In this document: piece after piece, positions 27,607 through 36,832 of the stretch | Position numbering within the stretch: the first letter of the stretch is position 1 | Layout of the letters: each line of letters begins with the position of its first letter | From: Sphingomonas sp. UV9 | Lineage (GTDB): Bacteria; Pseudomonadota; Alphaproteobacteria; Sphingomonadales; Sphingomonadaceae | Direction of reading: 5' to 3' | Length of the DNA stretch: 64,000 nt | Assembly (NCBI RefSeq): GCF_004101245.1 | Contig: NZ_SCIN01000001.1 | Coordinates: forward strand, 944,784-1,008,783 | Position numbers and translations under genes: made by a program | The notes under the pieces: generated by a model | Told to the model about the DNA's origin: nothing | The model's input: only the letters and a program-made list of their open reading frames with translations | Databases searched by the model: none

Positions 27607-27728
27607 TCCTCCCCCGCCAGGGGGAGGTGGCTGGCACTTGCCAGACGGAGGGGGCGGTAAACGGCACGCCGGTTGCGTGTCCTCCCCCTCCGTCACCTCC
27701 GGCGCCACCTCCCCCTTGCGGGGGAGGA
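27607..27728. repeat. Large imperfect inverted repeat of the sphingomonad REP type
   Basis: About 122 bases. Each end is itself a small hairpin (CCTCCCCC / GGGGGAGG with a 4-base loop), and the two ends are inverted copies (left GGGGGAGGTGGC, right GCCACCTCCCCC). An inner pair GACGGAGGGGG / CCCCCTCCGTC extends the fold. It lies between the PiT and UrcA genes. A MITE-like or REP element is inferred. Confidence 0.8.
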
Positions 27729-27774
27729 TCGTTGGGTCCGACGCGGAGCGGCAAGCGTGCCGTCCCGTATCGGT

Positions 27775-28104
27775 TCAGCGCACCGCACCGATACTGGCGA
27801 GCTGCGTGCCGTCGCGCCCGAGCAGCGCGGCCAGCTTAACGCGGGCGTCCGCGGTCATTTCCTCACGGCACTGGTGCGCATCGGCGAACGCGTCGAGGCC
27901 GCCGGCACGCGGCTGGCAGGCACTGGCGATTGCCGAACGCAGGCGGCGCTGGAACGCGGTCCGCCCGGCGTCGCTGGTTAGATCCAGCCCGGCACGCGAC
28001 ACGCGCACCGACACCGGTTCACGCACGGAACTGGCCGATGCGCCCGCCGAGAACAGGCACGCGCCGACGATCGCCGCCGAAGCGACGCTGATGAAAAGCT
28101 TCAT
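27775..28104 (-). CDS. UrcA family protein
   Basis: A 109-residue exported protein with a signal peptide (MKLFISVASAAIVGACLFSAGASA) and the UrcA pattern VRVSRAGLDLTSDAGRTAF followed by two Cys (SACQPR and HQCREEM) likely to form a disulfide. UrcA proteins are periplasmic and of unknown role, common in Sphingomonadales and Caulobacter. The ATG at 28104 is chosen because the signal peptide starts there; the longer frame to 28224 adds a non-signal N-terminus. Confidence 0.85.
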   Translation of the reverse strand: MKLFISVASAAIVGACLFSAGASASSVREPVSVRVSRAGLDLTSDAGRTAFQRRLRSAIASACQPRAGGLDAFADAHQCREEMTADARVKLAALLGRDGTQLASIGAVR

Positions 28105-28330
28105 GATGATGTTCCTCAAATGGTCCTGCGGTCCGCCGGCCTCGGCCTGCGGGCGACGGCCCCAGTGCGCCGGGACGCCTTTCTGGATGCGGCATCTCCG
28201 ACGACGAACCTCGTCGCTGCGCACTCCCTAGGCGCGCTTCATGACGCCCACGCGACGCTTTCGCGACGGTTCGACGCCACCACCACCATTCGCCGCATAG
28301 CGTCTTCGACTCCGCGCTGACGGACTTCGG

Positions 28331-28726
28331 TTACATCCCCGGATACCGCTCGAACGCCGGCAACGCGGCGACGTCCGTCATCCACGACAGGCGGTCGGCC
28401 ACCTGGATATGCGCCCCCGGCGCCACCGCCTCGGGCTCGTCGAGCGTACACGACTGTACGTCGATGATCCCCGGCAGAAATTCGGTGTTGCTATAGAACA
28501 GCCCCGTCCCGCATCGCCCGCAGAACTGTCGCCGCCCGTGCCCCGACGATTCGTACGTCACCGGATCGCCCGTGATCGTCACTTGCTCTGTCTTGAACGC
28601 GATCCAGCCGACCATCGGCGCTCCCGCGCCACGTCGACAATCGCTGCAATGACACAGCACGTGATGCTCGGGCTCGGCCGTCGCGACATAGCTGATCGCT
28701 CCGCAATGACATCGTCCCGCCAGCAT
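28331..28726 (-). CDS. GFA family (glutathione-dependent formaldehyde-activating-like) protein
   Basis: A 131-residue zinc-binding protein of the GFA/CENP-V fold. It shows GRCHCGAISY, LCHCSDCRRG, FCGRCGTGLFY and a Cys in VQSCTLDEPE. Members bind zinc through these cysteines; whether the family acts on S-hydroxymethylglutathione is disputed, and many are of unknown function. The ATG at 28726 has AAGGGGG 7 bases upstream, against the longer ATG at 28780 without one. It is divergent from the UvrD-like gene. Confidence 0.88.
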   Translation of the reverse strand: MLAGRCHCGAISYVATAEPEHHVLCHCSDCRRGAGAPMVGWIAFKTEQVTITGDPVTYESSGHGRRQFCGRCGTGLFYSNTEFLPGIIDVQSCTLDEPEAVAPGAHIQVADRLSWMTDVAALPAFERYPGM

Positions 28727-28827
28727 GTCCGCCCCCTTACAATATTCCTGATTTGTTCCAGGCATCGCCGCGGGGTGCAAGCCATAGCCGCTTGCCCGAT
28801 TGCGCCGCGTTCCCTACCTGTTCACCG

Positions 28828-31119
28828 GTGAACCAGATCGCCCAACCGTCCGACGCGCAGAGCCAGCCCCCCTATCTTCGCGGCCTCAACCCGCCCCAGC
28901 GCGAGGCGGTGCTGACCACTGACGGCCCCGTCCTCATCATCGCCGGCGCGGGCACCGGCAAGACCGCGGCGCTGACTGCCCGGCTCGCGCACCTGATCTT
29001 CACGAAGAAGGCGTGGCCGTCGGAGATCCTGTCGGTCACCTTCACCAACAAGGCCGCGCGCGAGATGCGCGAGCGCGTCGGTCGGCTGGTAGGCGACGCC
29101 GTCGAGGGGATGCCGTGGCTCGGCACCTTCCACGCGATCGCCGCCAAGATGCTGCGCCGCCACGCCGAACTGGTCGGGCTGCAATCGAACTTCACGATCC
29201 TCGACACCGACGACCAGCAGCGGCTGTTGAAGCAGCTGATCCTCGCCGCCGACATCGACGAGAAACGCTTTCCCGTGCGCAGCCTCGCCGGGCTGATCGA
29301 CCAGTGGAAGAACAAGGGCCTCGTCCCCGCCGATATCGATGCGGGCGAGAGCGAGCGCTACGCCAATGGCCGCGGCGGCGAATTGTACCAGCAATACCAG
29401 GCCCGCTTGATCGCGCTCAACGCCTGCGATTTCGGCGACCTGCTGCTCCACATGCTCGTCATCCTGAAGACGCACCGCGACGTGCTGAGTCTGTACCAGC
29501 AGCGCTTCAAATACATCATGGTCGACGAGTATCAGGACACCAACTCGTCCCAATATCTCTGGCTGCGGCTGCTCGCGCAGGAGCGCAAGAACATCGCCTG
29601 CGTCGGCGACGACGACCAGTCGATCTATTCGTGGCGCGGCGCGCAGGTCGAGAACATCCTGAAGTTCGAGCGCGACTTTCCGGGCGCGAAAGTCATCCGC
29701 CTCGAACAGAATTACCGCAGCACGCCGCACATCCTCGGCGCCGCATCGGGCGTGATCGCCAACAATGGCGGGCGGCTCGGCAAGCAGCTCTGGACCGAGC
29801 GCGACGTCGGCGAGAAGGTGAAGGTCATCGGCGTCTGGGACGGCCCCGAGGAAGCGCGCAGGGTCGGCGAGGAAATCGACATCGTCCGACGCGCGGGCAC
29901 GTCGCTCGACGATGTCGCGATTCTGGTCCGCGCGCAGCACCAGACTCGCGAGTTCGAGGACCGCTTCATCGCGATCGGCATGCCGTACAAGATCGTCGGC
30001 GGCTTCCGCTTCTACGAACGCGCCGAGATCCGCGACGCGCTGGCGTACCTCCGCGTCGTCAACCAGCCGGCGGACGACCTCGCCTTCGAACGCATCGTCA
30101 ACGTCCCCAAGCGCGGCCTCGGCGACAAGGCGGTCGCGCGCATCCACCAGCTCGCGCGCGCCACCGGCACTCCGCTCACCACCGCCGCGGCGCGCATCCT
30201 CGACACCGACGAGCTGACCGGCGCGGCGAAGAAGTCGCTCGGCCGGCTGGTCGGCGACATAGCGCGTTGGCGCGACATGGCGACCACCCTGCCCCACGCC
30301 GAACTCGCCCGGCAGTTGCTCGACGAGAGCGGCTACACCGCGATGTACCAGGCCGAGAAATCGGTCGAAGCCACCGGCCGCCTCGAGAACCTCAGCGAAC
30401 TCGTCCGCGCGATGGAGGAATATGACTCGCTCGGCGCGTTCCTCGAACACGTCAGCCTCGTGATGGACAACGAGGGCGGCGCGCAGGATCCGCAGGTCAC
30501 GATCATGACCATCCATGCGGCGAAGGGCCTCGAATACGACACCGTGTTCTGCGTCGGCTGGGAAGAGGGCCTGTTCCCGTCGCAGCGTTCGCTCGACGAG
30601 GGCGGCGTGAAGAGCCTCGAAGAGGAACGCCGCCTCGCCTATGTCGCGATCACCCGCGCACGGCGGCTTGCCGTGATCCTCCACGCCGCCAATCGCCGCA
30701 TCTACGGCCAGTGGAATTCGTCGATCCCCTCGCGCTTCGTCGCCGAACTCCCCGCCGAGCATATCGACACCGAGACGACGATGTCCGGTGGCGCGAGCCT
30801 GTGGCAAGCCAACTGGTCCGACCGCGCCGACCCCTTCTCTGACGTCGCGCGCGGCACCGGCCGCGGCCCGGGCTGGCAGCGCGCCGCGGGCACCGGCAGC
30901 ACCTTCTCGGCGAAGCCGGCCCGCGTCGTCGAAAGCCGCTCAAGCGCGATCAGCCTCGGTAACAAGGGCCGGGACGATCTGTCTCTGGGTATGCGCGTGT
31001 TCCACCAGAAGTTCGGCTACGGCACGATCGCCGAGATCGAAGGCAACAAGCTGGAGATCGATTTCGAGACCTCCGGCCGCAAGCGCGTCATGGACAGCTT
31101 CGTCACCCTCAACCCGTAA
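28828..31119 (+). CDS. UvrD/PcrA-type ATP-dependent DNA helicase
   Basis: A 3'-5' SF1A helicase of about 763 residues. It has the Q motif (LNPPQREAV), Walker A (IIAGAGTGKTAALTARL), VTFTNKAAREM, Walker B (MVDEYQDTN), GDDDQSIYSWRGA, LEQNYRS, VTIMTIHAAKGLEYD and VAITRARRL. The C-terminus has a Tudor-like PcrA domain (MRVFHQKFGYGTIAEIEG). It works in nucleotide-excision repair and recombination. The GTG at 28828 gives a short tail before the Q motif; a start at 28753 would add 25 residues unlike the family. Confidence 0.93.
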   Translation: MNQIAQPSDAQSQPPYLRGLNPPQREAVLTTDGPVLIIAGAGTGKTAALTARLAHLIFTKKAWPSEILSVTFTNKAAREMRERVGRLVGDAVEGMPWLGTFHAIAAKMLRRHAELVGLQSNFTILDTDDQQRLLKQLILAADIDEKRFPVRSLAGLIDQWKNKGLVPADIDAGESERYANGRGGELYQQYQARLIALNACDFGDLLLHMLVILKTHRDVLSLYQQRFKYIMVDEYQDTNSSQYLWLRLLAQERKNIACVGDDDQSIYSWRGAQVENILKFERDFPGAKVIRLEQNYRSTPHILGAASGVIANNGGRLGKQLWTERDVGEKVKVIGVWDGPEEARRVGEEIDIVRRAGTSLDDVAILVRAQHQTREFEDRFIAIGMPYKIVGGFRFYERAEIRDALAYLRVVNQPADDLAFERIVNVPKRGLGDKAVARIHQLARATGTPLTTAAARILDTDELTGAAKKSLGRLVGDIARWRDMATTLPHAELARQLLDESGYTAMYQAEKSVEATGRLENLSELVRAMEEYDSLGAFLEHVSLVMDNEGGAQDPQVTIMTIHAAKGLEYDTVFCVGWEEGLFPSQRSLDEGGVKSLEEERRLAYVAITRARRLAVILHAANRRIYGQWNSSIPSRFVAELPAEHIDTETTMSGGASLWQANWSDRADPFSDVARGTGRGPGWQRAAGTGSTFSAKPARVVESRSSAISLGNKGRDDLSLGMRVFHQKFGYGTIAEIEGNKLEIDFETSGRKRVMDSFVTLNP

Positions 31120-31137
31120 GCCCGCTCGCCCCTCCTG

Positions 31138-31172
31138 GACAAAAAAAGGGCCCGCCATCGCTGACGGGCCCC
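31138..31172 (-). terminator. Rho-independent terminator of the TonB receptor gene
   Basis: On the minus strand a CGGGCCC / GGGCCCG stem with a 10-base loop runs into seven T residues. It lies 24 bases past the receptor stop and after the helicase gene, separating the two convergent transcripts. Confidence 0.85.
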
Positions 31173-31195
31173 AGTCGGGGGAGAGAGGGTAAAGC

Positions 31196-34100
31196 TTAGA
31201 ACTTGATCGTGGTGCCGATCGCGAGGTTCCGGCCGAGCGAGTCGTAGCGCTGCGGGATCGTGTTGCTGCGCGCGAGCGCGACATTGTACGAGTCCGGCAC
31301 GATCGGCGGGTTCTTGTCGAACAGGTTGTTCGCGATCAGGCGCAGCGAGAACTGCTTGGCGATCGCGAAGTTGAGCGCGAGATCGAAATAGCTCTGCGGC
31401 GAGACGTGATAGTAGCTCGTCCGCTCCCGCTCGGGCGTGCCGCCGATCGCCGGATCACCCGAATTGTCCGCATTGGTCAGCGATCCGACATAGCGCCAGT
31501 TGAACGACGCGCTGAAGCCCTTGTCGACCGTCGTGTAGGTCGCGCGCAGGCCGTGCGACCATTTCGGGATCAGCTGGCCGCAACCATTGCCGTAATAGCC
31601 CGCGCAGTTGCGTTGCGGCTGAACCGGCGAGTCCTGCCCGCCCGCAAACGTCGTCAGCGACCCGTTGAAGCTCCAATCGACCTTGCCGATGCTGGCCAGA
31701 TCCATCGTGTACTGCGCCTGGAAATCATAGCCACGCGCGATCGACTTGTAGAAGTTGGTCGTGCCCTGGCGGATGAACCCGGTGGTCGGGTTGCTGGACG
31801 CCGGCGAATACAGCGTGCCGGTGCCGGGGTTGCGGACGATCCCCTGGCAGAAGAACGCGTCGCCGTTCGAACGCTGACAGCCATCGGTGTAGTAGCTGTA
31901 ATCGTTATAGCCGAGCGAATCGTCGATCTTGATCTTGTAGCGATCGACCGAGAAGACCAGCCCGCGCACGAACCGCGGCTTCACGATCAGGCCATAGGTT
32001 TGCGTGTAGGCGGTTTCCGGATCGGCGGTGAAGCCACCCGAGCGCACCGTGCACCCTGTAGCCCCGGTCGATGCGTCGCCCGGACAGATCAGCGTCGGGC
32101 TGCCGTACAGCGCGTCGGACAGGCCGGTCGCGCGACAGACGTCGCGTGAGGCGATCGGCGCGCCATAGCTCACGCCGCCGCTCGCGTTGGTGGTGACGGT
32201 CGGGGCGCAGAAATCGTTGATCGTGCCCGAACCACCGCGGGCGAATTCGACGTTCGTCGCCTGGCGGATCTCCACCACGGTCGGTGCGCGCTGTGCCTTG
32301 TTGAACGACGCGCGGAAGGTCAGGTCGCTGACGGGCGCGTAGATGCCCTCGATCTTCCAGGTGTTGAAGGTGCTCGGGTTGCTGCTGTACTTCGACACGC
32401 GGTAGCCGCCGTTCGCCTGCAACAGGTCGACGAAGCGCTTGTGCTCGACGAGCGGCGCCTGCACCTCGATATTGGCTTCCCACACGTCCTGCTTCAGATA
32501 GGTGTCGGTACCGCCAAGGCCTGCGCGATACACGCTGTCGGCCGTCGATTTCAGGGTATCCTTGCGGTATTCCGTCCCCAGCGCGATCGCCACGCCCTGC
32601 TCGGCGAACGGCGACGTGATGCCGTATTTGCCGAGATCACCGGTCACGTTGGCCTGCACGTCGTACAGCGTGCCGGTCGTGGTCGAGGTGCCCTGATCGT
32701 ATAGATAATCGATCAGCGCCGTGTTGGTGTTGCCCGCGCTGAACGCGTCGAAGGGAACACAGGCGGCATCGGTGGTGGTGGCGCAGGTTGGCGACGTACG
32801 CGTGCCACCGACGTTGATCGCGTTCTGCAGGTTGGCCGCGTTGACGAAGCTCGGCGTGTAATCCTGATGGTTACGGGCATAGACGCCGCCGAGGTCGTAG
32901 GTCCACGCGTCGCCGACCTTGCCACGAACGCCGCCGGTCAGACGCACGCCGGTGTTCAGATACGTGTCGGGTTGATCGTTACCCTCGCCGAGGCGATAGC
33001 GCAGGTCGATCGGTGCGCTTGCGGCAGTCCCAGCAGCGGCGCCGCAGATCGCGGTTGCCTGCGATCCCGACAGGAACGGATTGTTGCAGTTGACGTTCAC
33101 GGTGCCGCCCGCGATCGCGGGATAGTTGTTGTACGACTTGTCGCGGAACCAGATACCCGATGCGTACAGCTCGGCATCGGGCGCGATGTCCAGGCTGACG
33201 AAGCCGCCGGCGTTCACGCGCTCGGACGGACGCTGATAGGCATAGTTGCTGAAATAGTTGGACGCGTTGCCGGCACCCGGACCGAACGGCACGAATTCAC
33301 GCGTCCCGTTGGGGTTGTTGACGTATTGCGCATTGGCGTTCGCGCCAGTCTGCGGCGTGATCAGGCCGCTCGTCGAGCTGCTCGGGGTCAGGCCGCACGA
33401 CAGTGGAGCGTTCAGGCTCGTCTGCGTCAGATAGCAGCCCGAGTTCGAGCGCTCCGACAACAGCACCGGATCGGTATGCTTGTAGTTCACGAAGCCGTTG
33501 ATGCGCAGCGCGCCGTCGAACAGCTTCTTGCCCGCGGTCACCGTGATGTCCGTCCGGCCGCCATCGTTGGTCAGGCCACGCGGACTGCTGAACCCGGCCG
33601 CACGCGCCAGCGGCGACACGACCGTATCCTTGTTGTTGTGGTTGTAGAGATTATAGTTGCCGTCGATCTGAAGCCCTTCAAAATCCTTCTTCAGGACGAA
33701 GTTAACGACACCAGCGACCGCATCCGATCCGTAGACCGACGACGCACCGCCGGTCAGCACGTCGACCCGCTCGAGCAGCGACGGCGGGATGATGCCGACG
33801 TCCTGGCCGTTCTGCGTGCCCAGCCGCTTGCCGTCGATCAACACCAGCGTGCGCTCGAACCCGAGGCTGCGCAGCTTGATGCGCTGGCGACCGTCGGAGT
33901 CGTTATAGGTCTGCTGGCTGTCCGGCGAGACCTGCGGGAGGCGGTTCAGCACGTCCTCGACATTGACCGCAGCCTGCGCGCGGATGTCCTGCGCAGTGAC
34001 CGACGTGATCGGCGCGGCGGAGGTGGCGTTCGGTCGCTGGATGCGCGATCCGGTGACGACGATCGAGTCGTTCGCACCGCTGTCGGTCGGCCCGACCGCG

Positions 34101-34300
34101 GAGGTGGCGGTGGCCGCATCGGCCTGGACCTTGGCGTCGGCAGGGGTGGTCGCGCCGGTCTGAGCGGGGGTCTGAGCCGGGGCCTGAGCCGGGGCCGGCG
34201 TGACGGGATCCGGCGCCATTTCCTGCGCTGCGCCGGGCAAAGCCCACAGCATCAGCGAACCGGTTAGCGCTATCTTCGATACCGAATGACTGAAGTTCAT
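31196..34300 (-). CDS. TonB-dependent outer-membrane receptor
   Basis: A 1034-residue outer-membrane barrel. It has a signal peptide (about residues 1-28), a Pro/Ala/Gln linker (PAPAQAPAQTPAQTGA), a TonB-box-like SIVVTGSRIQ, a plug domain (QDIRAQAAVNVEDVLNRLPQV, LIDGKRLG, LTGGASSVYGSDAVAGVVNF) and a long barrel ending in an aromatic residue (TTIKF). The ATG at 34300 is preceded by AGGA and starts the signal peptide; the frame to 34357 adds no useful residues. Such large receptors in sphingomonads usually import oligosaccharides or peptides. It diverges from the Tat-exported glycosylasparaginase. Confidence 0.93.
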   Translation of the reverse strand: MNFSHSVSKIALTGSLMLWALPGAAQEMAPDPVTPAPAQAPAQTPAQTGATTPADAKVQADAATATSAVGPTDSGANDSIVVTGSRIQRPNATSAAPITSVTAQDIRAQAAVNVEDVLNRLPQVSPDSQQTYNDSDGRQRIKLRSLGFERTLVLIDGKRLGTQNGQDVGIIPPSLLERVDVLTGGASSVYGSDAVAGVVNFVLKKDFEGLQIDGNYNLYNHNNKDTVVSPLARAAGFSSPRGLTNDGGRTDITVTAGKKLFDGALRINGFVNYKHTDPVLLSERSNSGCYLTQTSLNAPLSCGLTPSSSTSGLITPQTGANANAQYVNNPNGTREFVPFGPGAGNASNYFSNYAYQRPSERVNAGGFVSLDIAPDAELYASGIWFRDKSYNNYPAIAGGTVNVNCNNPFLSGSQATAICGAAAGTAASAPIDLRYRLGEGNDQPDTYLNTGVRLTGGVRGKVGDAWTYDLGGVYARNHQDYTPSFVNAANLQNAINVGGTRTSPTCATTTDAACVPFDAFSAGNTNTALIDYLYDQGTSTTTGTLYDVQANVTGDLGKYGITSPFAEQGVAIALGTEYRKDTLKSTADSVYRAGLGGTDTYLKQDVWEANIEVQAPLVEHKRFVDLLQANGGYRVSKYSSNPSTFNTWKIEGIYAPVSDLTFRASFNKAQRAPTVVEIRQATNVEFARGGSGTINDFCAPTVTTNASGGVSYGAPIASRDVCRATGLSDALYGSPTLICPGDASTGATGCTVRSGGFTADPETAYTQTYGLIVKPRFVRGLVFSVDRYKIKIDDSLGYNDYSYYTDGCQRSNGDAFFCQGIVRNPGTGTLYSPASSNPTTGFIRQGTTNFYKSIARGYDFQAQYTMDLASIGKVDWSFNGSLTTFAGGQDSPVQPQRNCAGYYGNGCGQLIPKWSHGLRATYTTVDKGFSASFNWRYVGSLTNADNSGDPAIGGTPERERTSYYHVSPQSYFDLALNFAIAKQFSLRLIANNLFDKNPPIVPDSYNVALARSNTIPQRYDSLGRNLAIGTTIKF

Positions 34301-34505
34301 ATCCTGCCCCAATGTCCCGGATTGCGCGAATTGGCATGCCCGGCGTGTGGGCTGCACGCTTGATCATATAATTTATTCCGTCAATACCTATACAATACCT
34401 CTATGGGACTTTTACGACGAGATGTTGCAAATGCGTGACGCCTCTGGCGAACAACGGCGCATCGCGATACCGTTGCGATATCACGTGAAATGGGGGCCAA
34501 TACCG

Positions 34506-35528
34506 ATGAACTCACGCCGTTCGCTGCTCGCAAGTCTCGGTACGATCGGGGCGTTGCCGCTTGCCGGACCGTTTTCGAAAGCCACAGCCGCAGCGACCGG
34601 TGGTCGATCGGGGGCAGTCGTTCTGTCGACCTGGGATTTCGGCGCCGCCGCCAACGCGGCGACGTTCGCGCGCCTCGCGGCGGGTGGATCGCTGATCGAC
34701 GCGGTCGAGGCCGGCGCGATGGTACCGGAAGCGGACCCCACCAATCACAGCGTCGGCTATTCCGGCTATCCCGATCGCGACGGACATGTGACTCTCGATG
34801 CGGTCATCATGGACGATGCCGGTGGCGTCGGTGCGGTGGCGGCGCTGGAGGATACGGTGCATGCGATCTCGGTCGCGCGCCGGGTCATGGAACGGACCCC
34901 GCACACCCTTCTGGTCGGCGAAGGCGCGACGCGGTTTGCGCGCGATCAGGGTTTTCCGCAACAGTCGCTGTTGACGCCAGACTCCGAGAAGGCGTGGCGT
35001 GAATGGCTGAAAACCGCCAAGTACAAGCCCGAGGCGAACAGCGAGGTGCGTGGGCTCACGCCGGCCCGAACGCCGGGCGGCGCACTGGATCACGACACGA
35101 TCGGCCTGTTGGCGCGGACCGTGGACGGGCGCATGGCGGGCGCCTGCACGACCTCGGGCATGGCATTCAAGATGCGCGGGCGGGTCGGGGATTCACCACA
35201 GGTCGGGTCGGGGCTGTACGTCGAGGCAGGCGTCGGCGGCGCAACGTCGACCGGGCTCGGCGAGGAGGTGACGCGGGTCGCAGGCTCGGCGCGCGTCGTC
35301 GCCTCGATGCGCGGCGGCGCCACTGCGCAACAGGCGTGCGAAGAGGTGGTCCGCCATATCGCCAAGCTGCGCGGCGACGCGATCCGCGGCGTCCAGGTCG
35401 GCTTCCTGGCGCTTGATCCGAAGGGCAATGTCGGCGCATTCTGCCTGTTGCCCGGCTTTACCTATGCCGTGACCGATGCGGCGGGCCGGACGACGGTGCT
35501 GAAGGCGGCATCGCTGTTCAAGGCGTAA
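34506..35528 (+). CDS. N(4)-(beta-N-acetylglucosaminyl)-L-asparaginase (glycosylasparaginase), Tat-exported
   Basis: A 340-residue N-terminal-nucleophile hydrolase that splits GlcNAc-Asn links of glycopeptides. A twin-arginine signal (MNSRRSLLASLG) predicts Tat export. The self-cleavage site is the DHDTIG motif (catalytic Thr), with the preceding LTPARTPGGAL and following GRMAGACTTSGMAFKMRGRVG blocks typical of family members. The substrate-binding GSGLYVEAGVGGATSTG is present. A start far upstream (34347) is possible but adds an unrelated N-terminus before the Tat signal. It is divergent from the TonB receptor. Confidence 0.9.
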   Translation: MNSRRSLLASLGTIGALPLAGPFSKATAAATGGRSGAVVLSTWDFGAAANAATFARLAAGGSLIDAVEAGAMVPEADPTNHSVGYSGYPDRDGHVTLDAVIMDDAGGVGAVAALEDTVHAISVARRVMERTPHTLLVGEGATRFARDQGFPQQSLLTPDSEKAWREWLKTAKYKPEANSEVRGLTPARTPGGALDHDTIGLLARTVDGRMAGACTTSGMAFKMRGRVGDSPQVGSGLYVEAGVGGATSTGLGEEVTRVAGSARVVASMRGGATAQQACEEVVRHIAKLRGDAIRGVQVGFLALDPKGNVGAFCLLPGFTYAVTDAAGRTTVLKAASLFKA

Positions 35529-35591
35529 CGGACTGGTAACGTAGCCGCTACGACGACAATACCAATTCAAACGCGGCAAGACCGGTCGAGC

Positions 35592-35921
35592 TTAATCGCT
35601 CGGCTGGTCGGCGAGCGAGAAGACGCGCTCCATGACCGCCCATTCAGGCCCGACCGGATCGATCGGCTGCTGGTAGCGGTCCATTTCTGATTTGCACACG
35701 GCGCCCTTGACGCGGCAACGGATGAAGGCCGGAGCCAGCACGCGCCCACGCGCGATAAGACCCTGTTCCGGTCGCGCAAAGGGCAAGCCGCGGTTCCCGG
35801 AAGAGCACATTCGTTGACGTCGTGCGACGGCAATTCTTAAGGCGACTGGCGATGACGTCGACCGCCCGCATTGGCCAGGACAGTAATGCCCTGCATTCGG
35901 GACGACCGGGGACGACGTCAC
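35592..35921 (-). CDS. Hypothetical small ORF, doubtful
   Basis: A possible 109-residue protein in the roughly 400-base gap between the glycosylasparaginase and the methyltransferase genes. It has four Cys residues and no signal or recognised motif. The C-terminal part (MDRYQQP...EWAVMERVF) is acidic and more protein-like than the N-terminal part. No good ribosome site was seen. Nothing else supported was seen in this gap. Confidence 0.25.
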   Translation of the reverse strand: MTSSPVVPNAGHYCPGQCGRSTSSPVALRIAVARRQRMCSSGNRGLPFARPEQGLIARGRVLAPAFIRCRVKGAVCKSEMDRYQQPIDPVGPEWAVMERVFSLADQPSD

Positions 35922-35930
35922 GCTATAGGG

Positions 35931-36803
35931 TTATCGTTCGACGAGCAGCCGGTTGATCGGCATATGGAACGTGGCCAGCGCACCTTGCTCTGCGAAAAGC
36001 GCGGCAAGGTCTATCAAAAGGTTCGCGCGCGCGCTTTCGCCAAGTAGGAAGACCGAATAGAAAAAGCTGGATGCCTCGCGCGCGAGCGCTTCGGGGGCGG
36101 CGGTTGCCGACACGACGTTCGACTCTACCCGCACGCGAGCACCCGGGAAAACACCGCGCAGGAGATCGTGCAGTTCGGTGGTGTCGCGGATACGCGGGTC
36201 GCCGAGATCGACATCGCCGTATCGCGGATATGCGCGGCGGACATGGTTCGAAATCAGGTCGTTGACCGCGGAATAGCCTGGGGCGATGTCCATCGGTCCG
36301 TCGACGATGGCGGCGAAGACGCCGCGCGGCGCCAGGACGCGCGCCACCTCGGCGAGCACGGGCGCTACCGGGTCCATCAGCGTCAACGCCCAATGGCACA
36401 GCACCGCGTCGACCGAACCGTCGGCAAGGAAGCCGAGATCCTGCGCCAGGCCATGATGCAGCGCGACACGGTCCGGGCCGAGCCGTCGCCGCGCAAGGGC
36501 CAACTCGTCCGCGCTCATGTCCATGCCGGTCAGCCGGACGTCTGCGTTGCGTCCCGCCAGACGCTCCAGCAGGACGCCGGAGCCGCAGGCAAGGTCGAGG
36601 ATGCTCGCCGTCGCGTCATCGTCGATGACATCGGCGAGCCAGTCGTAACTGTCGCGCCCCTCGGCATCGACGCATGTCACCGCGCAGGATTCGGTGAAGC
36701 CCGCATGGACCCGGTGGACGGTTTCCAGATGGTCGCGAACGGCGGCCGCGTCCGGCGTGAACCCGCTCGCAATCGCACGGGTCCAGCCGGTGTCGAGCGT
36801 CAT
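35931..36803 (-). CDS. Class I SAM-dependent methyltransferase (second of pair)
   Basis: A 290-residue Rossmann-fold methyltransferase. Motif I is ILDLACGSGVLLERL (about residue 70), then LTGMDMSADELALARRRL, a post-II VDAVLCHWALTLMDPVAPVLAEVARVLA and an ARVRVESNV strand. The Asp of GMD reads the ribose. An N-terminal helical extension (GFTPDAAAVRDHLETVHRVHAGF) may bind the substrate. The start at 36803 leaves 29 bases after the previous stop; ATG 36878 would overlap it. It is the third gene of the dioxygenase-methyltransferase operon. Substrate unknown. Confidence 0.85.
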   Translation of the reverse strand: MTLDTGWTRAIASGFTPDAAAVRDHLETVHRVHAGFTESCAVTCVDAEGRDSYDWLADVIDDDATASILDLACGSGVLLERLAGRNADVRLTGMDMSADELALARRRLGPDRVALHHGLAQDLGFLADGSVDAVLCHWALTLMDPVAPVLAEVARVLAPRGVFAAIVDGPMDIAPGYSAVNDLISNHVRRAYPRYGDVDLGDPRIRDTTELHDLLRGVFPGARVRVESNVVSATAAPEALAREASSFFYSVFLLGESARANLLIDLAALFAEQGALATFHMPINRLLVER

Positions 36804-36832
36804 CTCGTCGCTCGCGGGGAGGCCGAAATGGG

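Noticed and set aside
28822..30807. A 661-residue frame antisense to the helicase
   Set aside because: Composition bias only; all helicase motifs are on the plus strand.
32867..34267. A 466-residue frame antisense to the TonB receptor
   Set aside because: No signal, domain or ribosome site; the receptor plug motifs lie on the other strand.
34347..34505. A longer N-terminus for the glycosylasparaginase
   Set aside because: The added 53 residues precede a clear Tat signal at the later ATG, so the longer start would hide it.
31196..35528. Lasso-peptide uptake and isopeptidase locus
   Set aside because: Although lasso clusters carry TonB receptors, no precursor, B/C maturation genes or isopeptidase gene is adjacent, and the S9 peptidase is 24 kb away.
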